A stretch of DNA of 64,000 nt from CBDAKK01 sp965196605 (GTDB lineage Bacteria > Spirochaetota > Spirochaetia > WTKD01 > G963693115): assembly GCA_965196605.1 (NCBI GenBank), contig CBDAKK010000008.1, positions 372,001-436,000 of the forward strand. Direction: 5' to 3'. The notes beneath the pieces are model-generated. The model was given only the letters and a program-made list of their open reading frames with translations, searched no databases and was not told the DNA's origin. The position numbers and the translations under genes were made by a program. Positions 54,430-61,896 of the stretch are shown here, piece after piece. Numbering within the stretch: the first letter of the stretch is position 1; every line of letters begins with the position of its first letter.

Positions 54430-54435
54430 TATACT
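54430..54435 (+). promoter_or_regulatory. -10 box TATACT six bases before mvaA
   Basis: TATACT-AAAGTT-ATG. A TTTGTG hexamer 17 bp upstream could be the -35. No Shine-Dalgarno sequence is present, which suggests a leaderless start for the mevalonate operon. Confidence 0.6.
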
Positions 54436-54441
54436 AAAGTT

Positions 54442-55611
54442 ATGTCGCAGTTTAGGCTTAATGCTGCTTTTAGAAAGGGCAGCCCTGAGGAGCGTTATGA
54501 AGAGTTGTGTGCTGTTTTGCCTAAGGGCGCAGGAGTGCAGGCGCAGGAGTTTGTTGCACCTAATACCGCTGTGCGAGGTCTAGCCAATGCTATGACGGAG
54601 TGCGCGGTTGGGGCCATGGCTGTGCCCTTGGGCGTGGTGAACAACCTGTGCGTTGATGATGTGTTGTTTCAAGTGCCCATTGCTACGGAGGAGCCCTCGG
54701 TGTGTGCTGCAGCCTCCTTTGGGGCAAAGCTGCTGGGCAACGTGCGCACGCAGTGTGACGAGCCCTTGCAAGATGCGCACATTGCCTTGTGTGGTGTGGA
54801 TGCGGCGGGCGAAGCGCGCTTTAAAAAAGCCCTGCCCTCAATGACGAGCAAGCTCATGGTGCTTTTAGAAAGTATGCAGAAGCGCGGCGGTGGCGTACGC
54901 GGCTTGTACCACTACAGGACAAAGGATGACCTATTTGTGGTGCTTATTCGCGTGGATGTGCGCGATGCCTTGGGCGCCAATGCGGTAAACACGGCGGCTG
55001 AGCACCTTGCGCCCTTGGTGGCCGAGTGTACGGGCGGGGCAGTTCTTTCGGCCATAGTGAGCAATTACAGTGACGTGCGGCTTGTGCGCGCCTTTTGCAG
55101 CGTGAGTGTCGAGGGCATTTCAAGGATGCATAGTGAGGCGGTGGCGCGCAACATAGTACGCATGGGCGCATGGGCCAAAGAGGACATACGGCGCGCGGTC
55201 ACGCACAACAAGGGCATTATGAACGGCGTAAGCGCTTTTGCACTTGCAACGGGCAATGACACGCGCGCCATTGAGGCGGCGACCCACGCGCATGCTTGTA
55301 CGGGCGGGCTCTACCGTCCCTTGAGCAGTTTTGAATACTCCGAGAATGATGAGACCCTGCACGGCACGCTGGAAATTCCCGCCTTGTTTGCGGCAGTTGG
55401 CGGAGGCACTGCCCACCCTACTGCGCAATGGGTGCGTGCCGTGCTGGGCATCAACTACCCCAAAAGGGTAACGGCGCACGTGCTTAACCGCGTTGCGGCG
55501 GCGCTGGGGCTTGCCCAAAACTTTGCGGCCTTGCGCGCGCTGGTAACAGAGGGCATACAAAAGGGACACATGAAATTGCACGCACGGCGTGAGGCATTGG
55601 GGCAGGCATGA
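54442..55611 (+). CDS. mvaA: Hydroxymethylglutaryl-CoA reductase, class II type
   Basis: It reduces HMG-CoA to mevalonate. Class II features are clear: MTECAVGAMAVPLGVVNN (equivalent of ENVIG, keeping the catalytic Glu), ATEEPSVCAAASF, RVDVRDALGANAVNTAAEHL, the lysine segment THNKGIMNG, and the C-terminal histidine in KGHMKLHAR. The Met of MSQFRLNAAF is chosen, since a -10 box lies six bases before it. An ATG 24 bp upstream would fall before the -10 box. It is the first gene of a four-gene operon. Confidence 0.92.
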   Translation: MSQFRLNAAFRKGSPEERYEELCAVLPKGAGVQAQEFVAPNTAVRGLANAMTECAVGAMAVPLGVVNNLCVDDVLFQVPIATEEPSVCAAASFGAKLLGNVRTQCDEPLQDAHIALCGVDAAGEARFKKALPSMTSKLMVLLESMQKRGGGVRGLYHYRTKDDLFVVLIRVDVRDALGANAVNTAAEHLAPLVAECTGGAVLSAIVSNYSDVRLVRAFCSVSVEGISRMHSEAVARNIVRMGAWAKEDIRRAVTHNKGIMNGVSAFALATGNDTRAIEAATHAHACTGGLYRPLSSFEYSENDETLHGTLEIPALFAAVGGGTAHPTAQWVRAVLGINYPKRVTAHVLNRVAAALGLAQNFAALRALVTEGIQKGHMKLHARREALGQA

Positions 55612-56642
55612 GCGCACAAGCAACAACGGCGCGCGCTTGTACAGCCACGGCTCAGCCTTCACTTGCCCTTGTCAAGTACTGGGGAAAAAAGACGCGCGGG
55701 GTAAACCTGCCTGCAACTACCAGCGTGGCGGTGACCTTGTCACACTTGTGCTCCACGGTGCGCGTCTCGCTTTTGCCTCAGACTCTGCAAGCAAGTGAGG
55801 CAGTTTTTGAGCTTGAGGGGCGTGAACAAGATGCAGCGCGCCTGCGCGTCTTGTGCGAGGCTGTAGATGCACGCTTTGGTTCTAGGAGTGCAGCCGCGCA
55901 ATTGCTTAAGATGCATAGGCTACGGGTGCGCGCTGAGAACAACTTTGCAACGGCGGCGGGGCTTGCAAGCAGCGCAAGCGGTGGGGCTGCACTTACGCGC
56001 GCCTTGCTCGGCGCCTTGGGACTGCATTGCTCAACAAGGGCTGCGTCTGCACTTGCGCGCCATTATTCTGGTTCGGCGTGCCGCTCACTTTTTGGTGGCT
56101 TTGTGCAGTGGAAGCGTGGGGCGCACTACGCTACGCCGCTTGTTGATGAAAGACATTGGAGTGATTTTCGCGTCATTGTGCTTACGCTCACAAATGCGCG
56201 CAAGGGCATGTCCTCGCGTGCTGGCATGGAAATAACCCGCAAGAGTTCTGCCTACTACCCCGCGTGGGTGCGTAGCAACAAGGCGCTTGCACGGGAGGCA
56301 CGGCGCGCAATAATGAACAGAGACATAGAAAAACTGGGCGAAATTGCCGTGCGCAGTTACAGCGCAATGCATGCAAGCGCATTTGCGGCGTATCGGCCTG
56401 TTTTGTACTGGCAGCCCGCGAGCCTTGCGGTACTACACGCCGTGCACGCAATGAGAAAAAACAACCTTGCAGTCTGGGAGACCATGGACGCGGGGCCACA
56501 GGTAAAGCTTATAACCCTTGAAGGGCATGTTGCGGCTGTGCAAGACGCGCTTACAAAGCGTGTAGTTGAGGAACACGGCACGGAGCTTGACATGAGGGTG
56601 TGCGGCGTGGGTGCTTGCGCCGCGCTTGTAAAAGAGCCGTGA
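55608..56642 (+). CDS. mvaD: Diphosphomevalonate decarboxylase
   Basis: A GHMP-family enzyme that makes isopentenyl diphosphate. Present are PSLALVKYWGKK with LPATTSVAVTLS, the phosphate loop GLASSASGGAALTRAL, YSGSACRSLFGGFVQWKRG and ETMDAGPQVKLITLEG with the catalytic Asp. The start overlaps the mvaA stop (ATGA), and the end overlaps the next start (GTGA), so the operon is translationally coupled. Confidence 0.93.
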   Translation: MSAQATTARACTATAQPSLALVKYWGKKTRGVNLPATTSVAVTLSHLCSTVRVSLLPQTLQASEAVFELEGREQDAARLRVLCEAVDARFGSRSAAAQLLKMHRLRVRAENNFATAAGLASSASGGAALTRALLGALGLHCSTRAASALARHYSGSACRSLFGGFVQWKRGAHYATPLVDERHWSDFRVIVLTLTNARKGMSSRAGMEITRKSSAYYPAWVRSNKALAREARRAIMNRDIEKLGEIAVRSYSAMHASAFAAYRPVLYWQPASLAVLHAVHAMRKNNLAVWETMDAGPQVKLITLEGHVAAVQDALTKRVVEEHGTELDMRVCGVGACAALVKEP

Positions 56643-57757
56643 GTCATGGGGTGAATGCTACGCCTTTGGAGCGCGCCTTGAAGGTTACGCATGATGGTGT
56701 GCGGCTTGTTTTGCGCGCGCCCGCTGCACTGCTACTGGGTGGTGAGTACTTTGTGACTGAGCGACATGGGCAGGGTTTGTCTCTTGCCGTAGAGCCCTAT
56801 GCCCACTGCACGCTTAGGTGGCATGGGGCGCAGGCACAAGACAAGGGGCATGCTGCGGTCATGCTTACCCTGCGCTTTGGTGATGAAACACGCGTGTTTG
56901 AAAACGCGAGTGAGGATGAACTCTACAAGCACTGTGAGACTTGTGCAGCGCCGTATTTGTCTTTGTACACTGCGCAGGCCCTACCGCGAGAAAAAAGACT
57001 CCACATATGCGTGGACACGCGCGCCTTTTATACGCACACCTCTGGAGAAGTACGGAAGCGGGGCTTGGGCTCAAGTGAGTGTGCGGCGCTGCTTATGTGC
57101 GCGGCGCTTGCGCTTTGCAATGGTAAGGACCCTTTGACAAACCCTAAGGCGCTTGCGTCTCACGCAGCACACGCGCATTATGCGTGGCAAGGCGGGTGCG
57201 GCAGTGGCTACGGCGCGTGGACGTCTGTCTTTGGCGGCATGGGCATTTACACCAATGGCAGCCTTACGGAAACCGGAGGTGCGCGTTGGCATGGCGCGTG
57301 GCGCAGCGTACCACAGGCGCTGACGCAACTACCATGGTGGTTTTGGAACTGTGAAGCGGCGCAGTCTTCTCAAAAAGCCATGCAGTACTACCACGCATGG
57401 AAGCACGAACACCCCCGTGAAGCGCGCGAATTTAGCGCGCAGTACCGCGAGCTTTTTATTACATTGGAGCGTGAACTATGGGAGCATGGGCGCGCAAAAC
57501 AGCATGAAACCAGCGCGAGTCTCATAAAAAGCCTTGAGCGGGCTAAGGCGCTGGGTGTGTGGATTGGCGATGCCATAGGCGTGAGCGCAAGGCTTGCAAA
57601 TGAGCAGAGCATGCAGCGCGCAATGTGCATGTACAAGGCGGTGGGCGCGGGCAATGAGTGTGCGGTCGGTGTCTCGTATAACGCGGCATGCGAGACTCAG
57701 GCCTTGGGTTCTGCGCTAGGCTTGCGCGTGGCTAAAGGCATGGCCTATGGTGAGTGA
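56639..57757 (+). CDS. Phosphomevalonate kinase
   Basis: A GHMP kinase with N-terminal RAPAALLLGGEYFVTERHG, the ATP loop KRGLGSSECAALLMCAAL and a C-terminal KAVGAGNECAVGVSY. It phosphorylates mevalonate 5-phosphate. The function rests on the family pattern and its place between mvaD and mevalonate kinase, the order I recall from Borrelia. The GTG overlapping the mvaD stop is the most economical start; the upstream extension lies inside mvaD. Confidence 0.83.
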   Translation: MSHGVNATPLERALKVTHDGVRLVLRAPAALLLGGEYFVTERHGQGLSLAVEPYAHCTLRWHGAQAQDKGHAAVMLTLRFGDETRVFENASEDELYKHCETCAAPYLSLYTAQALPREKRLHICVDTRAFYTHTSGEVRKRGLGSSECAALLMCAALALCNGKDPLTNPKALASHAAHAHYAWQGGCGSGYGAWTSVFGGMGIYTNGSLTETGGARWHGAWRSVPQALTQLPWWFWNCEAAQSSQKAMQYYHAWKHEHPREAREFSAQYRELFITLERELWEHGRAKQHETSASLIKSLERAKALGVWIGDAIGVSARLANEQSMQRAMCMYKAVGAGNECAVGVSYNAACETQALGSALGLRVAKGMAYGE

Positions 57758-58787
57758 AACAAGGAGCGGGTTTGCGTGCCGCGTGCAAGCCAAGCTTTTG
57801 CTGTGCGGAGAGCACATTGCGCTGTGCGGCGGCGGGGCGGCGGGGCTGCCCGTGCCTGAGAGTTTGCATCTTCACTTTACCAAGCATGAAGGCGCGCTTG
57901 TCTGTACTTCGCGCATAACAGCGCCCTGCGGCAGCGTGTCTGAACTGCCCGTGCCACATGCCTTTTTTGCCTTTGTGCGTAGGGTCTGCGCGCATCACGC
58001 CTTGCCACTGCTGGGAGAAACCCTCACGGGCACTCTGAATATAGAAAGTAGCATTCCACTCGGTAGTGGCCTCGGTTCATCTGCTGCGCTCTGCTGTGCC
58101 ATTGCAAGGCTTGTTTTGCATTATGCGCAGGCCAAGCATGTACAAAAAAAACAAGCGCAGCAAGAGAGGCGCGTGTGGTACTTGGCACATGAGTTTGAGC
58201 AGTTTTTTCATGCACGCGCCTCGGGCATAGACACGGCATTGTGCGCCTTTGCGCGTCCTTTGGTGCTGGAGCCTGCGCGTCTTAGCGACACGCTCCCGCA
58301 GTTTCAGCCCGTCCCCATAGCGCGCAAGGTCTTGGACAAGCTCCACGTGGTCTATGGCTTTATGCCACGAGAGGCGGCGTGCAGCACAAGCATAGCGGCG
58401 GTGCAAGGGCATGTAAACACGCCACAAAAGGCGCAGGCCTTTATAGAAGAAACCGCCATGGTGTTGAAGCTTTTGCAAAGTACAAGCGCGCATGAGCTGT
58501 GTTCAAACCTCGCGCCGCATCTTACGCGCATACACCAGCACTTGGTGCGTGTAGGCGTGAGCACACAAACCATGGAAAAAGTCATAGCCTACGCGCAAAC
58601 ACAGGGTGCGTGTGCAGCAAAAATAAGCGGCGCGGGTGCGGGAGGTGCCTTGGTGTGCTTGTGCGCGTCAGAGGAAAACGCGCGCCATCTTGCCCGCATG
58701 CTCATGCACACCTTTGCTGCTAGCGCTGAACTGCAGGCATACATGCTACCTCATGGGGGGGCTGCCCCCACACCCCCCTTTGAGTAA
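57747..58787 (+). CDS. Mevalonate kinase
   Basis: A GHMP kinase with QAKLLLCGEHIALCGG, the ATP loop SIPLGSGLGSSAALCCAIARL, the catalytic Asp region ASGIDTALCAFARPL and KISGAGAGGALVCL. It catalyses the first phosphorylation of mevalonate. The ATG overlaps the phosphomevalonate kinase stop by 11 bp. The last codons (GGAAPTPPFE) run into a G-rich repeat module, so the repeat island appears to have replaced the original C-terminal end. Confidence 0.9.
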   Translation: MVSETRSGFACRVQAKLLLCGEHIALCGGGAAGLPVPESLHLHFTKHEGALVCTSRITAPCGSVSELPVPHAFFAFVRRVCAHHALPLLGETLTGTLNIESSIPLGSGLGSSAALCCAIARLVLHYAQAKHVQKKQAQQERRVWYLAHEFEQFFHARASGIDTALCAFARPLVLEPARLSDTLPQFQPVPIARKVLDKLHVVYGFMPREAACSTSIAAVQGHVNTPQKAQAFIEETAMVLKLLQSTSAHELCSNLAPHLTRIHQHLVRVGVSTQTMEKVIAYAQTQGACAAKISGAGAGGALVCLCASEENARHLARMLMHTFAASAELQAYMLPHGGAAPTPPFE

Positions 58788-59300
58788 GATGCGGTGCTGC
58801 GCTTACGCGCGAGTAGGCTAACGTCGTGTGTGTTTTGCTTGCGCTTTGTGTGTGCACGCTGCATGCTGCCATCGCGTGGGGCGCAGTATGATAATGCCTC
58901 GGACGGCCGTACTTGCTATAAGCTCCATCTCTGTGTCGCTCCGCGACACTTATTTTAATCGTTTCTAGCCGTTCGCCTTCGGCTCACGACTTTCTTTTCT
59001 TTAACATCCCTGTCAGCCTTAATGCCCCGTCCATGGGGCGGCTGTCATGACGGAAAAGTCGAGAGCGTAGCGACAGCCGTAGCAGGGATGCTACGCATTG
59101 GCTGCCAAGGACGGTACGGGTGCAAACTACTGCATAAGCACCGCTGTGCGGTGCAAACATGGAGCTTGCATCAAAGAAAAAAACATCCTGTGAGCTAAAG
59201 CAGTAATGACATAGATATTGTGTGCAAGTATGAAGATTGTGTGAAAATAAGCTTGTGTGAATGCGCTTTGTGGGGGGGCTGTCCCCACACCCTGAGTATT
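58752..59300. repeat. Composite repeat island G
   Basis: It opens with a G-rich module inside the last codons of mevalonate kinase. Following are GTGTCGCTCCGCGACAC (about 58930) directly fused to GTACTT of a polypyrimidine arm, a CCCCGTCCATGGGGCGG palindrome (about 59023), the GCACCGCTGTGCGGTGC module (about 59140) and a further G-rich module (59268-59290). No gene is credible here. 59300-59585 shows neither module nor gene. Confidence 0.75.
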
Positions 59301-59585
59301 AGTATTAAGCAAACGCTTCTTGTGCTCTTACAATGGCACATTTGTCGCTACACTCTCAACTCGCTATGCGCGAGTATATGTATCTGTATGGGTACGTACC
59401 TTGCGGTACTGCGCGCGGGTGGTGCAGGGTTGCTTTTGTAGAGACACGTCCTATGCTTTACAAGATAAAATACAGTCAAAGCTGTATAAAAACCCACAAG
59501 CACGCACTAAGTTTTGCCCTCGACCTCCCATGCATACGCAACACCATAGTGCACCCCAACCATGGCTTGGCAACCATGTCTCAAT

Positions 59586-60315
59586 GAAAAAGTCCCCATG
59601 AGTTGAATAAAAACACTGGTGTTTTTTGAAAAAAGACTTGTGTTTTTTTTAAATTGTCTAGACTTGTTGGTGAAAAAGTCCCCATGAGTTGAATAAAAAC
59701 ACTGGTGTTTTTTGAAAAAAGACTTGTGTTTTTTTTAAATTGTCTAGACTTGTTGGTGAAAAAGTCCCCATGAGTTGAATAAAAACACTGGTGTTTTTTG
59801 AAAAAAGACTTGTGTTTTTTTTAAATTGTCTAGACTTGTTGGTGAAAAAGTCCCCATGAGTTGAATAAAAACACTGGTGTTTTTTGAAAAAAGACTTGTG
59901 TTTTTTTTAAATTGTCTAGACTTGTTGGTGAAAAAGTCCCCATGAGTTGAATAAAAACACTGGTGTTTTTTGAAAAAAGACTTGTGTTTTTTTTAAATTG
60001 TCTAGACTTGTTGGTGAAAAAGTCCCCATGAGTTGAATAAAAACACTGGTGTTTTTTGAAAAAAGACTTGTGTTTTTTTTAAATTGTCTAGACTTGTTGG
60101 TGAAAAAGTCCCCATGAGTTGAATAAAAACACTGGTGTTTTTTGAAAAAAGACTTGTGTTTTTTTTAAATTGTCTAGACTTGTTGGTGAAAAAGTCCCCA
60201 TGAGTTGAATAAAAACACTGGTGTTTTTTGAAAAAAGACTTGTGTTTTTTTTCAAAATGTCTAGACTTGTTGGTGAAAAAGTCTCCATGGGTTGAATAAA
60301 AACACTGGTGTTTTT
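59586..60315. repeat. Array of eight to nine 86-bp tandem repeats
   Basis: The unit recurs every 86 bp (for example at 59601, 59687, 59773, 59859). Eight copies are virtually identical; the last one or two diverge (CTCCATGGG for CCCCATGAG). Each unit contains the inverted repeat AAAAACACTGGTGTTTTT, the palindrome GTCTAGAC and several A/T runs. Since 86 is not a multiple of three, coding is unlikely. Copies are not separated by unique spacers, so it is not a CRISPR array. Confidence 0.9.
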
Positions 60316-60466
60316 TGCACAAGTGCTGCCATGAGTGCTTGGCTTTGTGGGCTTTCGCTTCATGTACGCATTGTATTTTTTGAAAAAAAAATGAAAAATC
60401 ACCTCTTGTTTTTTCGCTTTTTTGATAGAATACTTATAAAATAATTATTACTATAAGGAGTTTGAT

Positions 60467-60853
60467 ATGAAACGATATTTCTCGATTATGCTTTTGAGTG
60501 CTGTGTTCTTTTTGCTTGCAGGCTTTGTTAGTGCTTTTGCTGGTACTCCACCTGCTAAGACGGTAGGTGCAACGAGTGGCAAAATTTCACAATTGGTGGA
60601 TGTAGAAAGCAGCACGTACGTTGCGGTTTTGGAAGACGGTGCAGTGACTGCGTTCTTTTTTCAACCGGATCCACCGGGGGATGCAGATGATGCATTTCAC
60701 CGTTCCGTGTTAAAGGATGCGTATGATGGTAAGACTACTTCGCCTGCATGGATTCCCGCCGATAAGAGCCTTTATGGCAAGTGCAAGCCATGGTACCAGT
60801 ATGACGGAAAGAACTACACGAAGTTGAAAGAAGCTACACAAAGTTGTAGTTAG
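60467..60853 (+). CDS. Small secreted hypothetical protein
   Basis: A 128-residue product with a clear signal peptide (MLLSAVFFLLAGFVSAFA, cleavage before GTPPAK). The mature part is short and polar with aromatic residues (AVTAFFFQPDPPGDADD, WIPADKSLYGKCKPWYQYDGKNYTKL) and two cysteines that could form a disulfide. The start follows ATAAGGAGTTTGAT, and a terminator follows the gene, so it is a stand-alone unit right after the 86-bp repeat array. I do not recognise the family. Confidence 0.75.
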   Translation: MKRYFSIMLLSAVFFLLAGFVSAFAGTPPAKTVGATSGKISQLVDVESSTYVAVLEDGAVTAFFFQPDPPGDADDAFHRSVLKDAYDGKTTSPAWIPADKSLYGKCKPWYQYDGKNYTKLKEATQSCS

Positions 60854-60869
60854 TTGTGTAGAACTTTTG

Positions 60870-60901
60870 AAAAAGGGGTTGCGTCAAGCAACGCCTTTTT
60901 T
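60870..60901 (+). terminator. Rho-independent terminator after the small secreted protein gene
   Basis: The stem GGGGTTGC / GCAACGCC with loop GTCAA and one mismatch is preceded by A-run and followed by TTTTTT. It is the cleanest intrinsic terminator in the window. Confidence 0.8.
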
Positions 60902-61830
60902 GTGCCACGGACGGCACAAGAAGCGTTTGTTTAATAAGCGTCGTTGTGGGGGCGTGCCCCCACAACGACGCTTATGTAGTAGTTTGCATCCCCTCGCTAC
61001 GCTTGTGACTTTGGTTCTTTTTCATAGTTGCTTTTGTTTCTTATTCCCTATGGCGGTAGCCTCACCCGCGTAGCTTCCTATACTCATATCTTAGTCCCTA
61101 TGGCGTAGCCTCACAGGATGTTTTTCTTTGATGCAAGCTCCATGTTTGTGCCGCATCGCGGCACTTATGCAGTAGTTTGCACCCGTACCGTCCTTGGCAG
61201 CCAATGCGTAGCATCCCTGCTACGGCTGTCGCTACGCTCTCGACTTTTCCGTCATGACAGCCGCCCCATGGACGGGGCATTAAGGCTGACAGGGATGTTA
61301 AAGAAAAGAAAGTCGTGAGCCGAAGGCGAACGGCTAGAAACGATTAAAATAAGTGTCGCGGAGCGACACAGAGATGGAGCTTATAGCAAGTACAGCTATC
61401 CGAAGACTGACATATCGCGCTAGCGTCTTAGCCGCACAAGGCGCTCACAAAAAACAGCGTCAGCTACAAAACAAACGCTCGCGCAGAGCGCAGATAGACG
61501 TGATACACCAAGGGGGGTGTGGGGGCAGCCCCCCCCACAAAGCGCATTCACACAATCTTCATACTTGCGCACAGTATCTATGTCATTACTGCTGTAGCAT
61601 ACAGGATGTTTTTTTCTTTTCTTTGGTTCTTTCTTTTCTTTTTTTGCGTTCTCAAAAAAAGAAAAGAAAGAACAGCCGTCCGAGGCATTATCATACTGCG
61701 CCCCACGCGATGGCAGCATGCAGCATGCACACACAAAGCGCAAGCAAAACACACACGACGTTAGCCTACTCGCGCGTAAGCGCAGCACCGCGTCTTACCC
61801 CAAGGGGGGCGTGGGGGCAACTCCCCCACA
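60902..61830. repeat. Composite repeat island H
   Basis: No gene is credible in 60902-61896. It contains CCGTGCCACGGACGG fragments, G-rich modules (60945-60965, 61509-61540, 61802-61830), the CCCTATGGCGTAGCC module (61090-61115), GTGCCGCATCGCGGCAC (about 61150), the CCCCATGGACGGGG palindrome (about 61265), GTGTCGCGGAGCGACAC (about 61355) and an intact polypyrimidine hairpin (61626-61673). Confidence 0.8.
61626..61673. repeat. Polypyrimidine/polypurine hairpin, copy 6
   Basis: It has 20-bp perfect arms (GTTCTTTCTTTTC.. / ..GAAAAGAAAGAAC) and an 8-nt loop GCGTTCTC. The downstream flank is AGCCGTCCGAGG, as in copy 4. Confidence 0.85.
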
Positions 61831-61896
61831 AAGGCACCCCCGCTAGACAGGCATTAGCCATAGCCTATGGTGGCGTACAAGTTCAAAGCTTTGTGA

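Noticed and set aside
59586..60315. CRISPR array
   Set aside because: The 86-bp units are contiguous and identical throughout, with no variable spacers and no cas genes nearby.
60002..60402. Minus-strand coding frame through the 86-bp repeats
   Set aside because: The period is not divisible by three, so the frame cycles through all phases; the product is a repeat artefact without start signals.
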